A DNA stretch of 55,283 nt from an uncultured Myxococcales bacterium (GCA_903919145.1 CAIXGW010000363.1:1-55283), one strand, 5' to 3'. Positions 1-8,954 are shown, counted from the first letter of the stretch. Numbers and translations: made by a program. Notes: generated by a model from the letters alone, not told the origin.

Positions 1-445
1 CGGATAGGAGGCTCTGGCGGCGGCTGGTGGCGAACCTGTGGGGGCTGGCATCGCGGTCCTTGCTGGCTGCGTCACTGCTCGCCAGCGAAGGTACACGATT
101 GGCTGGGGTTGTCACGCAAGGCCGGGCCGATCCACCGATCGCTGGGGTTGCAGACCTGAGTGATGGTGGGTGAATAACATTATTCTGAGTGCGCACTTAT
201 CAAAGCCCCCCATCCCAGCATCGGCGCTCGCCAAGAGCACGTGTCAGGCAGGCCCCCGCAAGCACCGGCATCGCCCCTCTGAAGCCATGCAATAGAGCGT
301 GCTGCACGCGCCCCGTGGGACGCTGCACTGGGCATTGTAGGAGCTTGAGGCCGCTGCCATGGGGCCCCTGGGCTCCGCTATTGGCTCCATCGCTGTTGAG
401 AAGATCGGCGCTTCGGTCAGAGCCTGTTCGGCCCCAAACTGGAAA
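1..445. other. Left edge, no confident gene
   Basis: I see no convincing gene here. The plus frame at 3-173 is open from the window edge to a TGA and could be the last 56 codons of a gene starting outside the window, but I recognise no motif in it. Short open frames on both strands at 189-551 have Arg/Pro-rich, shadow-like composition and no family match that I can recognise. Confidence 0.3.
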
Positions 446-465
446 CCAGGGCTTTGTTAAGCCGG
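446..465 (+). repeat. Family A motif, left copy beside transposase
   Basis: Reads CCAGGGCTTTGTTAAGCCGG. It shares the CCAGGGCTTTG core with the other family A copies in the window and lies about 70 bp beyond the stop codon of the transposase gene, in inverted orientation to the copy at 1866-1884. Together the two copies bracket the gene like short terminal inverted repeats. Confidence 0.6.
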
Positions 466-532
466 CTGTATTATGTATGTATCTGCCTAAGTGTCGGTGG
501 CGACTCGGCTGGCCCAGCGGCAATGCCGGGAA

Positions 533-1684
533 CTACTCCGTGCGAGGATAGGGCATCGACCCCAGCAGCATGAACGGTGGAATGACCAGCCCAGGCGCGC
601 CTAGACCGCCATTGGTGATCGCCATGCGGGCTTGGCAGTCGCTCTTGGCCTGTAGGTACGCACTGACCCACTCGCTGTAGGCCTCTTCATAGGCCTGGCA
701 GACCGACTCAGACCACGCCAGGATGAGCGGTCGCCGTTTCCGCTTGCCGTCCGAGGTGTAATAGCTCTTCTTGGGCCGCGGAGCGCCGGCTTCAAAGGGC
801 TGGCCGGCCTCGTCGACACGCGGCGGAATGTAGCACTTTTCTCCTGCCTCCTCTGCAAAATCACCTGACGCTGGTGGCACTTGCCAAGGCCCTGGATCCC
901 GGAACTCACCGGCTTCGGCAACGTCGGGTTCCGGATGAGCGCCCGTCGGTTGCACCGGAACCGCCTGCTTGCCGCGCCGCAACTCGGCTAGGGGTACTCT
1001 TGCAACCGAATCCGCTATATCAATGTACTTCTGTCGCAATTCTAAGGGCGAAAGGTGGGCCCAACATCCCGGCGGCGAGATCGTCACTTCGCTGGCCTTG
1101 AGGTACGCGTCATCGGGCGATGCGCCGGCCTTCAGGCGCGAGTCGCGGTATCTGGCTGTAGCGTCGTAGGATTTTCCAGTCATCGGCGTGCCGTCGATCA
1201 TGGCGTCAATGGTCGATGCGCCGGGGAACTGGATGGGATGATCGACCAGCTTCGCCGCCACGGCCTGGCCCATGATGTAGCGGATTCTCCAGGAAACGGA
1301 TTTTTCATCCGTTGCGACTGGAAACCATCCCATCTCGTCCCAAAGTCTGACGGGCCTGTAGTCGCGCTGAGGGGTGTCGGCGCCTCGCAGCTTGTTGTAG
1401 GCCCGGGTGATGCCAGCGTGGAAGTGAGCCAAAAATTTGGCAAATTTGTAGGGGCAGGTGATGCCGTACAGGGCGTGGAAGTGGTCGGTCATGAAGTGGA
1501 GGGCGACCAAGGTCACGCCGTAGCGGCGCATCGATACGGCAAGCTGTCCGTAGATGGCTGCTTTGAGATCTGGGCAGTTGGGGTCGAGCAGGAACTTCCC
1601 GTCCCGAATTCGCTGGGTAACTTCGTGGTACAGACCGGGATCAAAGACGCGGTAGCGGCGGGGGCTGGCAAAAGACTGGCTCAT
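533..1684 (-). CDS. REP-associated tyrosine transposase (Y1/IS200-like)
   Basis: A 383-residue protein starting MSQSFASPRR. It carries the Y1 transposase (HUH) signature: the HFMTDHFHALYG segment near residue 72 supplies the HxH metal ligands in the position where RAYT proteins usually have NHVH. The N-terminal YRVFDPGLYHEVTQR and the following helix also fit the family. The C-terminal half, after about residue 200, is a family-atypical extension with a basic KKSYYTSDGKRKRR stretch. By family knowledge such enzymes cut and join single-stranded DNA at REP-type palindromes. The frame is open upstream to 2125, but the upstream part is low-complexity, so I start at the ATG at 1684; no good ribosome binding site is visible. 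Short motif copies bracket the gene at 446 and 1866. The catalytic Tyr cannot be assigned with certainty. Confidence 0.75.
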   Translation of the reverse strand: MSQSFASPRRYRVFDPGLYHEVTQRIRDGKFLLDPNCPDLKAAIYGQLAVSMRRYGVTLVALHFMTDHFHALYGITCPYKFAKFLAHFHAGITRAYNKLRGADTPQRDYRPVRLWDEMGWFPVATDEKSVSWRIRYIMGQAVAAKLVDHPIQFPGASTIDAMIDGTPMTGKSYDATARYRDSRLKAGASPDDAYLKASEVTISPPGCWAHLSPLELRQKYIDIADSVARVPLAELRRGKQAVPVQPTGAHPEPDVAEAGEFRDPGPWQVPPASGDFAEEAGEKCYIPPRVDEAGQPFEAGAPRPKKSYYTSDGKRKRRPLILAWSESVCQAYEEAYSEWVSAYLQAKSDCQARMAITNGGLGAPGLVIPPFMLLGSMPYPRTE

Positions 1685-2214
1685 GGCGACGGACTCTGGG
1701 GCAGAACACCGTCTGCACCGCTGATCAAGTGATCGCGTCCCGCATAGAAAAACCGCGGCAAAAAAGAAGGCGGCTGCAAGAAAGTTGCGCAGGGCTCCTC
1801 CCGTCGACCCTGTGAGGTTGGCAGAACTCGGCCGGGCTAGGACACCGCGAACAATTTCATGCGCATGCCAAAGCCCTGGGTACCTCCATTGTCGAGTCTG
1901 CTGGGCGACGGCCGCGGTAGCATCGACTGGATAGCAGAGCCTGCCGGCCGTGCCCTCGAATTCGCGGCCGGGTCCCGCGCCGGCTTCCGGCGCTGGCGAG
2001 AACTGGAAGGGGCCGAAACCGTTCTTCGGCGCCGACGCAGCCGGCGAGAGCCCGCCCCTGCGATTCCTGGCCGCGGGGCCGGGCGGGGCGCGCGGCTGCG
2101 GCGCGGCTGCGTGGTCTCTGGGCATTGCAGTCGCAAGTTGCGCCGATCTGGCGCCCCGACTTACACTTCAGGCCCCTCGCGCGGGCCCAGCCGCCCGCCA
2201 GAAAGGCCCGATCT
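1685..2214. other. Divergent intergenic region, transposase / ileS
   Basis: This stretch separates the minus-strand transposase gene from the plus-strand isoleucyl-tRNA synthetase gene and must carry the promoters of both. It holds one family A motif at 1866-1884. Open frames through it are Arg/Ala/Pro-rich on both strands and look non-coding. I see no T-box-like leader or clear hairpin before ileS. Confidence 0.5.
1866..1884 (-). repeat. Family A motif, right copy beside transposase
   Basis: On the minus strand it reads GGTACCCAGGGCTTTGGCA. The GGTACC start matches the copies at 34420, 34587 and 35484. It points towards the transposase gene, opposite to the copy at 446. Confidence 0.65.
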
Positions 2215-5200
2215 ATGAGCACCGCCCCCGCATCTCACCCCGGTTTTGCCAAGCCAGAGTCCGCCCCGCAGTTTGCCGCCCTAGAGCGGCAGATCCTGGA
2301 ATTGTGGAAGCAGCAGAACACCTTTGCCCGGCAGGTTCGCGACGGCGGCATGGGCGACTTCGTGTTCTACGATGGCCCGCCGTTTGCCACCGGAACGCCG
2401 CACTACGGGCACTTGCTGGCTGGAACGCTAAAGGACATCGTGCCGCGCTACTGGGCCATGCGCGGCTACAAAGTCGAGCGGCGCTTTGGCTGGGATTGCC
2501 ATGGACTGCCAGTCGAGATGGAGATCGAGAAGGACCTAGGGCTCAAGTCGCCCTCTGACGTCCAGGCCTATGGCGTCGGCCGCTACAACGAGGCGTGCCG
2601 CTCCATTGTGCTGCGGTACACCGGGCTGTGGCAGGAAGTCGTCGAGCGGATGGGCCGATGGGTAGATTTTAGCAATGACTACAAGACGATGGACGTCACC
2701 TTCATGGAGTCTGTCTGGTGGGTTTTCCGCGAATTGTGGGACAAAGGGCTAATCTACCGCGGCCACAAGGTCATGCCGTACTCGTGGCGTCTGGGCACGC
2801 CTCTGTCAAACTTTGAAGCGGGCATGGACTATCGAACGGTGCAGGACCCGGCAGTTACCATAGCATTTCAGGTGCTTGACAAAGCCCTGGGTGCCGGCGA
2901 CGACAGCGACGACAGCGACCCACTGCATATCCTGGCATGGACGACCACCCCGTGGACGCTGCCCGCCAACATGGGCCTGTGCGTTGGCCCGGACCTCGAC
3001 TACGTCGAAGCGCGTCGCCGCGAAAACGGCATTCGCTACATCCTGGCAGAGCAGTTGGCCGAAAAAGTCCTTGGGGCCCATGAGATTTTGCGCAAGTTCA
3101 AGGGCAGCGAGTTGGTGGGCACTCGCTACCAGCCCCTGTTTGACTGCTTTGCCGATGCCGCTTTGGAAGGCGCTTTCCGCGTAGTGGCCGATGGTTATGT
3201 CACCGTGGAGGACGGCACTGGCGTGGTCCATACAGCGCCGGCATTCGGTGAAGACGATCACCGTGTGGCCCTGCAATGGAAGCTACCGCTTCGCGACCCA
3301 GTGGACGCAGAAGGGCGCTACACCGGCGATGTGAGCAGCGTAGCTGGCGGCCAGGTCGTGGGCAGGCACGTTAAAGACGCCGACAAGATCCTCATCCGCG
3401 ACCTGAAGGAGCGCGGACTGTTGCTCAAGCAGTCGACCATCGACCACGAGTACCCCTTCTGCTGGCGCTCTGGAACACCACTTATCTATAAGGCTTTACC
3501 GACGTGGTTTGTCCGAGTCGAGACCCCAGTCCCTGGCAGTGACAAGCCCCCCTTGCGCGAGCGCATGAGCGAGCTGAACGACACGACCCGCTGGGTGCCG
3601 GAGTACGTGGGAACCAAGCGTTTTGGCAACTGGATCAAAGATGCGCGCGACTGGGCCATTTCGCGCAATCGCTTCTGGGGTACACCTCTGCCCGTGTGGC
3701 AGTGCGTCGGCTGCGGCCACCTAGCCTGCATCGGTTCCATCGAGGAATTGCAGCAGCGCGGTGGGGTGCCTGTGACCGACCTCCACAAGCACCACGTCGA
3801 CGAGATTGAGATGGCGTGCGACAAATGCGACCAGACCATGCGCCGGACCCCAGAGGTCCTGGATTGCTGGTTCGAGTCCGGCGCCATGCCGTATGCTCAG
3901 AACCATTATCCGTTTGAAAATAAGGAGTTGGTGGAGAAGAACCTGCCTGCCGCGTTCATCGCCGAGGGCTTGGACCAAACGCGCGGCTGGTTCTACACGC
4001 TGTTGGTGCTGTCGACCGCGCTATTCGACCGGCCGGCCTTCAAGAATGTCATTGTCAACGGTCTTATTCTTGCGGAAGATGGGCAGAAAATGTCCAAGCG
4101 CCTCAAGAACTACCCAGATCCGTCGCTGCTGCTGGACACCTATGGCGCCGATGCCCTTCGCGCCTATCTGGTGACATCGCCGGTGGTAAGGGCTGAGCCC
4201 ATGCGCTTCTCGGAGGCGGGGGTGCGCGAAGTGGTGCGCTCGGTAGTTCTGCCCCTCTGGAATGCCTACAGTTTTTTTGCAACCTACGCCACGGCCGATA
4301 GTTGGGCGCCGGCCGCCAAGCCCATTGCCCTGGGCGAGCGAGGCCTGCTTGACCGCTGGATTGTCAGTGTGCTGCAGAGCGTGGTGGCTGATGTCAACCG
4401 CGAGATGGCCGAGTATCGGTTGTACAACGTAATTCCACGGGTACTGGGCTTTATCGACGATCTGACCAACTGGTACATCCGGCGGTCGCGGCGGCGGTTT
4501 TGGAAGTCTGTAAACTCACAGGACAAACAGGCGGCATATGAGACGCTGTACGAGGTGCTGACCCTGTTCACCCGGCTGTTGGCTCCGATCCTGCCGTTCA
4601 CTGCCGAGATGCTGTATCAGCGCCTCGAAGGCGTGGCGGACAGCGGCAATTCTGTGCATCTGCAGAGCTTTCCTCAGGCGAGCCCCCAGCTGGTCGATAG
4701 CGACCTGGAGGCGCAGATGGCGCTGGTCCGCCAAGTTGTGCGTCTGGGCCGCAATCTTCGCGAACAGAGCAAGCTGAACGTGCGGCAGCCGCTGCAGTCG
4801 CTCACGGTAGCTTTTCAAGACGGCGCGCGCGACCCAGCGTTTGGCCTTCTGAGCGGCCGCGAGGAGCTGCGAGCGATCATTGCTGACGAGCTTAACCTAA
4901 AGCAAGTGCTTGTGCAGAAAGAAGATCCCGGCAACCTGGTGCACTGGTCGGCCAAGCTGAACTTCAAGACCGCGGCCAAGAGGTTGGGTGGCAAGACCAA
5001 GGACATCGCGGCGCAGATTGGCACTTGGGACTCGGCGGCTGCGGCTCACTGGCTGTCAGCCTTTGAGGCCGGCACGAGCTGCGAGGTCGCGGGGGAGCAG
5101 TTGCTTGCAGAAGACGTGGAATTCCGCTCGGCGCCCCAGCCCGGCCTGGCAGCGGCGGTGGAAGGCCGCATCACAGTTGCCCTGGACACGATGCTCTCAG

Positions 5201-5466
5201 ACGATCTCCGACGCGAAGGTCTGGCTCGCGAGCTGGTCAGCCGCATTCAAAATGCCCGCAAAGATATTGGCTTGGAGGTCGAGGACCGCATCACGCTGAC
5301 CCTCATCTCGGCGTCGCAGCGCATCCGCGAGGCCGTGCATGGCCACACCGACTACCTGATGGAAGAGGTGCTAGCCATCGACCTGACGCTTGAGCAGGAG
5401 CAGCCGGGCGAGGGCGCGCTGGAGCTAGCTGGCGAGCTGGTGGCGGTTGTCATCGCCAAGGCCTAA
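2215..5466 (+). CDS. ileS: Isoleucyl-tRNA synthetase, eukaryote-like class
   Basis: Attaches isoleucine to tRNA-Ile in the cytoplasm. The 1083-residue protein has the class I HIGH-type motif as HYGH in PPFATGTPHYGHLLAG (about residue 60), the editing-domain WTTTPWTLPANMG, FWGTPLPVWQC with a C-V-G-C zinc-type pair, the GLDQTRGWFYTLL segment, and KMSKR in place of KMSKS. HYGH, KMSKRLKNYPDP and the following GADALRAYLVTSPVVRAE are typical of the eukaryote-like IleRS2 class, which by family knowledge is often poorly inhibited by mupirocin. The start MSTAPASHPG is chosen because the frame upstream is Arg-rich and lacks family similarity. An Asp/Ser-rich insertion (GAGDDSDDSDP) just before WTTTPWTLP coincides with a family A-like sequence. 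Confidence 0.96.
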   Translation: MSTAPASHPGFAKPESAPQFAALERQILELWKQQNTFARQVRDGGMGDFVFYDGPPFATGTPHYGHLLAGTLKDIVPRYWAMRGYKVERRFGWDCHGLPVEMEIEKDLGLKSPSDVQAYGVGRYNEACRSIVLRYTGLWQEVVERMGRWVDFSNDYKTMDVTFMESVWWVFRELWDKGLIYRGHKVMPYSWRLGTPLSNFEAGMDYRTVQDPAVTIAFQVLDKALGAGDDSDDSDPLHILAWTTTPWTLPANMGLCVGPDLDYVEARRRENGIRYILAEQLAEKVLGAHEILRKFKGSELVGTRYQPLFDCFADAALEGAFRVVADGYVTVEDGTGVVHTAPAFGEDDHRVALQWKLPLRDPVDAEGRYTGDVSSVAGGQVVGRHVKDADKILIRDLKERGLLLKQSTIDHEYPFCWRSGTPLIYKALPTWFVRVETPVPGSDKPPLRERMSELNDTTRWVPEYVGTKRFGNWIKDARDWAISRNRFWGTPLPVWQCVGCGHLACIGSIEELQQRGGVPVTDLHKHHVDEIEMACDKCDQTMRRTPEVLDCWFESGAMPYAQNHYPFENKELVEKNLPAAFIAEGLDQTRGWFYTLLVLSTALFDRPAFKNVIVNGLILAEDGQKMSKRLKNYPDPSLLLDTYGADALRAYLVTSPVVRAEPMRFSEAGVREVVRSVVLPLWNAYSFFATYATADSWAPAAKPIALGERGLLDRWIVSVLQSVVADVNREMAEYRLYNVIPRVLGFIDDLTNWYIRRSRRRFWKSVNSQDKQAAYETLYEVLTLFTRLLAPILPFTAEMLYQRLEGVADSGNSVHLQSFPQASPQLVDSDLEAQMALVRQVVRLGRNLREQSKLNVRQPLQSLTVAFQDGARDPAFGLLSGREELRAIIADELNLKQVLVQKEDPGNLVHWSAKLNFKTAAKRLGGKTKDIAAQIGTWDSAAAAHWLSAFEAGTSCEVAGEQLLAEDVEFRSAPQPGLAAAVEGRITVALDTMLSDDLRREGLARELVSRIQNARKDIGLEVEDRITLTLISASQRIREAVHGHTDYLMEEVLAIDLTLEQEQPGEGALELAGELVAVVIAKA
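2875..2894 (-). repeat. Family A-like copy inside ileS
   Basis: The minus strand reads GCACCCAGGGCTTTGTCAAG. It keeps the CCCAGGGCTTTG core exactly and differs in a few flanking bases. It encodes DKALGAG on the plus strand, directly before the GDDSDDSD insertion in the editing domain. It may be an exapted copy or a coincidence. Confidence 0.45.
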
Positions 5467-5469
5467 GGC

Positions 5470-6000
5470 TGCTCTGTTCCAGATTCAGGGCTTTGGCAAG
5501 TCCGCTTGCCGGAATCACTTTCGTCCGATACGCCCCTGCTTTAGCACCTTTGCCAAGGTCCGACGCATCAGCGGCTGCGCCTTGGCGGTGAAGCCGAGCC
5601 GCCTGGGCGGCGGCCAGGCGCTACGCCCTTTGTTCGCGATCGAATGCGGCTCTGTGCTGGTCCAGGGCTTTGGCAAGTCAGCTTGCCGGAATCACTTTCT
5701 TCCGATGCGCCCCTGCTTTAGCACCTTTGCCAAGGTCCGACGCATCAGCGGCTGCTCCTTGGCGGTGAAGCCGAGCTGCCAGGGTGGCGGCCAGGCCCTA
5801 CGCGCTTTGTTCGCGATCGAATGCGGCTCTGTGCTGGTCCAGGGCTTTGGCAAGTCAGCTTGCCGGAATCACTTTTTTTCGATGCGCCCCTGCTTGAGCA
5901 GCTTCGCAAGGGTCCGACGCATCAGCGGCTGCTCCTTGGCGGTGAAGCCGAGCTGCCAGGGCGGCGGCCAGGCCCTGGGCGCTTTGTTCATGATAGAATG
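5470..6000. repeat. 177-bp tandem array, triplicated gene 3' end
   Basis: Three direct repeats with an exact 177-bp period: the motif GGGCTTTGGCAAGTC recurs at 5488, 5665 and 5842. Each unit holds, on the minus strand, the last ~45 codons of the metalloprotease gene (AWPPPWQLGFTAKEQPLMRR and following), a TGA stop (at 5515, 5692 and 5869 by period), a GGCAAG-TCAG-CTTGCC hairpin (one base changed in the first unit) and one family A motif (5486-5502, 5663-5679, 5840-5856). Only the right-hand unit belongs to the complete gene; the others have SIA where the gene has SIM and end GRIGRK. The array extends a few bases to about 6013 on the right. The long plus-strand open frame across it is an antisense by-product of the 59-codon period. 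Confidence 0.9.
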
Positions 6001-6492
6001 GGCCTCTGTGCTGTGCGGCAGGCCGAGCACATGGCCAAGCTCGTGGGCCAGCACCCAGCGCCACGCCTGTTGCGACTCGATCACCCACACCTGGGAACCT
6101 GCCCGCCAGGTCACGCCTTTTCTTTGACGCCCGGGCTCGGCGTTGTCCATCAGGCGATCTACCACAAACCAGCGCAGGGGCGTCTGACTGCCAAGCTTGC
6201 CGAGGTCATCGCGCTGCGCCACCCGGTCGATGCGAAGGCGATTGGCTGGGAGCTGGTGGACCTGCACCACCTGCACGGCGGCGCCGATGACAGCAAGCCG
6301 GTCGTTGGCCGTTTGCAGCTGTTGGGTCAACCAGTCTTGGTGGTCACCGGGGGGCAGCCACACCTGAAGCGTCAAGCAGTGTTGCGTCGCCGTGGGGCAG
6401 GTCGGAAGGGCGGCAAGCTCAAGCGCCTGGGCCGCGGTGGGCGGGCACGCCAGGCAGGCAAGGGCTACCAGCGCAGTCAGCCGCCGCGGCAT
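5869..6492 (-). CDS. Secreted matrixin-like zinc metalloprotease
   Basis: A 207-residue protein with an N-terminal signal sequence (MPRRLTALVALACLACPPTAAQA) and the metzincin zinc motif HELGHVLGLPH at residues 150-160. This fits HExxHxxGxxH, followed by HSIMN, whose Met fits the Met-turn. The short catalytic domain suggests a small secreted protease of the peptidase M10/M12 type. The ATG at 6492 is chosen because it gives the signal peptide; the open frame continues to 6588. It is transcribed away from the fibrinogen-domain gene at 6616, so the two share an upstream region. Its last ~45 codons are repeated twice more downstream in a 177-bp array, so the 3' end is under unusual duplication. 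Confidence 0.8.
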   Translation of the reverse strand: MPRRLTALVALACLACPPTAAQALELAALPTCPTATQHCLTLQVWLPPGDHQDWLTQQLQTANDRLAVIGAAVQVVQVHQLPANRLRIDRVAQRDDLGKLGSQTPLRWFVVDRLMDNAEPGRQRKGVTWRAGSQVWVIESQQAWRWVLAHELGHVLGLPHSTEAHSIMNKAPRAWPPPWQLGFTAKEQPLMRRTLAKLLKQGRIEKK

Positions 6493-6615
6493 GAAAAACC
6501 TGTGGCGACGGGGCTGGCAAGGCCGGCGCAGCGGGTGTACGGTGGCAGTCAAGAGGGGCGTGCCCATGGGGATTTCCTGTGGGCCCAAGGCCTGACACAG
6601 GATCTAGGAGTTGCC

Positions 6616-8676
6616 ATGAATCGACAAGAGTTTTGGGCGCTAGGGCTGACGGGTACGCTGGCGGGCTTGATGCTCTTCTCCACTGCTGCGCTGGCCGTCC
6701 CGGGGACAACACAGATTGAGGGCGTCCTGCTGTCGTCTGGGGGTGGCCCGGCGGCCGATGGCAACTACAGCGTTACCCTGAGCTATGTCGACGCCGGTGG
6801 CGCCCCGCTGTGGACCGAAGGCGCCCAGCAGATCGCAGTCAAGGCTGGCCAGTTTTCTGCCAAGCTTGGCGAGAAGACTCCGCTTTTGCCTGCCGTGTTC
6901 GCTAAGCCCGTGCAGTTGCTTCTGCAAGTGGGGACGGACCCGGCGCTGCCGGCAGTGGCTGTGTCGTCCGTGCCGCTGGCCTTGCGCGCTGGTGTTGCCG
7001 AAGGCGTGGACTGTAGCGGCTGCATCAAGGCTGCTGCGCTGGATCCTGCTGTCACCCAGGGCTTTGTCAAGTCTTCGGATTTGCAGGGATATGCCAAGGT
7101 GTCCGACCTCAGCGCCTACGCCAAGACGGCAGACCTCGCCGACTACGTCAAGGCCTCGTCGCTGGCCAAAGTGGCGGGCACCGGCGCCTACGCCGACCTG
7201 GCCAACGCGCCCACCTTCGCCAAGGTTGCGACCACTGGCAGCTACGCCGATCTGATCAATGCGCCAGTACTGGCCAAAGTCGGCGCGGCCTGCGGCACTG
7301 GCTTGGTGATGAAGGGCATCAAGGCAGACGGTCTCTACGAGTGTGTGGCCGGCGGCGTCGATGCGGCCAGCCTGCCCAAAGACGGTCTGGATGAGGTCTC
7401 CAATGGGTTGTTAACCAATCAGTTCAATGAGGTTGCGACATCGGTCAAGGTGCCAATTGACATTGCCGACGCCTTTCCCGCCGGCACGACCGACGAGATC
7501 AACGTGCCCGACTTTGGCATAGCCCAAGAGGTCCTGGTGTCTGTGGACCTGACCAACAGCAACATCAGCAAGGTCAAGATCACCGTCTACGACCCCCAAG
7601 GCGCGGCGTACGTCCTGCACGACCAGAGCGGCACCGGCACCACCATCAAGAGCACCTGGCCCAGCCTGACCAAGTTGGTCAGCGGCGACCTCTCGACGTG
7701 GGTCGGCGGCAACCCCAAGGGCAAGTGGTCAATCTCGATTGCCGACATCGCGGGCGTTACCGGCGGCAAAGACGGCAAGCTCAACGCCTGGTCGATCGTG
7801 GTCAAGACGCTGTCTAACAAGAAGGTGGGGTTCAACGGCGCTCTGATGTTCAACGTGGCGACCGCGCCGCCCATCAATTGCGAGGCCAGCACGTTTGGCG
7901 CCGCCTACGCCAACCCGCAAGACAAGGCCCTGTACGTGTGCAACGGCAAAGGCTGGGCCGCGGTCTACCTGACGCTGCCCGGATCCAAGGAAAACCCGGC
8001 CACTAGCTGCAAGGACCTGTTGGCCAAGGCGCCCGCCAGCAAAGACGGTGCCTACTGGATCAACCCAGACAACAGCACGCCCTACCAGGTCTGGTGCGAC
8101 ATGACCACTGACGGCGGCGGCTGGACCCTGGCGATGCGCTTCAAGAATGACACCAAGCTCGGCTATAGCAGCACGCTGTGGACAGACAAGAATGTCTTGA
8201 ACGAAGACGGCGGCGCGTCGGTGGATCCCAGCCTCAATGCCAACGCCAAGCTCGGCTCCTTTGTCAACTTGGCGGGTACGACCCTTCGCGGCTGCAAAGG
8301 CGTGACGGACAACTGCTTCAAGCAGGACTACGGCGCTGCCAAGCCGCTGCAGGCCCTCTTCAATGAGAACTTCAAGAGCGGCGGACCCTCGCGCAGCGCC
8401 TTGGTGGCCGCGTTTGGCGATGACGGATCGCAGCCCTACTGCAATGGCACCGGCATCAACAATTACAACGGCTACTCTGGCCCGGGCACCTACTCCGCCG
8501 CCCGCTTTGGCTTGGTGGGCAACAATGAGAATGATTGCGCAACAACCGATTCCGCGTGGGGGTTTGGCGTCTACGGCTGCAGTGATGCCGCCCAGAGCTG
8601 CGGCGCCGGTGCCCGCTTCTGGCAGAGCGGCGCCTGCGGCGGCAACTGCACCCAAGGCACGCTGTGGGTGCGCTAA
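6616..8676 (+). CDS. Secreted P-domain / fibrinogen-like domain protein
   Basis: A 686-residue exported protein. A signal peptide ends near AALAVPG. Residues about 35-130 form a tail-fibre-like N-terminal domain. Next come short repeats (GFVKSSDLQGYAKVSDLSAY, then YADLANAP and YADLINAP). A proprotein-convertase P-type domain covers roughly 280-400 (VDLTNSNISKVKITVYDPQG ... GKWSISIADIAG). A fibrinogen C-terminal-like domain closes the protein (SCKDLLAKAP, then YQVWCDMTTDGGGWTLAMRF). The AGGAG at 6606-6610 sits 5 bases before the ATG and fixes the start. The fold set suggests a surface or secreted binding protein; no enzymatic motif is visible. A family A-like sequence is embedded at 7054. Confidence 0.8.
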   Translation: MNRQEFWALGLTGTLAGLMLFSTAALAVPGTTQIEGVLLSSGGGPAADGNYSVTLSYVDAGGAPLWTEGAQQIAVKAGQFSAKLGEKTPLLPAVFAKPVQLLLQVGTDPALPAVAVSSVPLALRAGVAEGVDCSGCIKAAALDPAVTQGFVKSSDLQGYAKVSDLSAYAKTADLADYVKASSLAKVAGTGAYADLANAPTFAKVATTGSYADLINAPVLAKVGAACGTGLVMKGIKADGLYECVAGGVDAASLPKDGLDEVSNGLLTNQFNEVATSVKVPIDIADAFPAGTTDEINVPDFGIAQEVLVSVDLTNSNISKVKITVYDPQGAAYVLHDQSGTGTTIKSTWPSLTKLVSGDLSTWVGGNPKGKWSISIADIAGVTGGKDGKLNAWSIVVKTLSNKKVGFNGALMFNVATAPPINCEASTFGAAYANPQDKALYVCNGKGWAAVYLTLPGSKENPATSCKDLLAKAPASKDGAYWINPDNSTPYQVWCDMTTDGGGWTLAMRFKNDTKLGYSSTLWTDKNVLNEDGGASVDPSLNANAKLGSFVNLAGTTLRGCKGVTDNCFKQDYGAAKPLQALFNENFKSGGPSRSALVAAFGDDGSQPYCNGTGINNYNGYSGPGTYSAARFGLVGNNENDCATTDSAWGFGVYGCSDAAQSCGAGARFWQSGACGGNCTQGTLWVR
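7054..7073 (+). repeat. Family A-like copy in coding sequence
   Basis: Reads ACCCAGGGCTTTGTCAAGTC, 2 changes from the intergenic consensus over the 19-base core. It encodes TQGFVKS, which also fits the protein's own KSSDL/KVSDL repeat pattern, so it may be either an absorbed copy or chance. Confidence 0.4.
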
Positions 8677-8940
8677 GACCCAAAGCCATCAATTTGCGGT
8701 GGGTTTTGCCCAGGCCTTGTTCGCGGGCGTTGCGTCCTACTGCTAGGTGTTTCTCAGGGCCCCAACGCCGAGTCGTCCCCGGTAGCGCCAAGAAATTCCG
8801 TCTTGCGCTGCCAAGCCCACCAATGGCTCTGTTCGGCGGGCTGCAATTCCGCCCCCAAGTCCATGCATTGTTGGTCAGGGTGCCAAGAGGGCCTTGGGCC
8901 CTGGCGACTCCCTGCCCGCCGCGGCGGCACACAGCCGCCT

Positions 8941-8954
8941 AGGAGCAGGCCATT
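8941..8954 (+). promoter_or_regulatory. Ribosome binding site with ATT start codon
   Basis: AGGAG at 8941-8945 is followed by six bases and then ATT at 8952. The frame opens just after an in-frame TAG at 8940-8942. No ATG, GTG or TTG occurs in frame before 9084, which is already inside the STAS domain. The site therefore argues for an ATT start. Confidence 0.5.

Noticed and set aside
5447..6127. A plus-strand open frame with the repeated peptide QGFGKSACRNHF
   Set aside because: It is antisense to the triplicated metalloprotease tail. The frame stays open only because the repeat period is a multiple of three.
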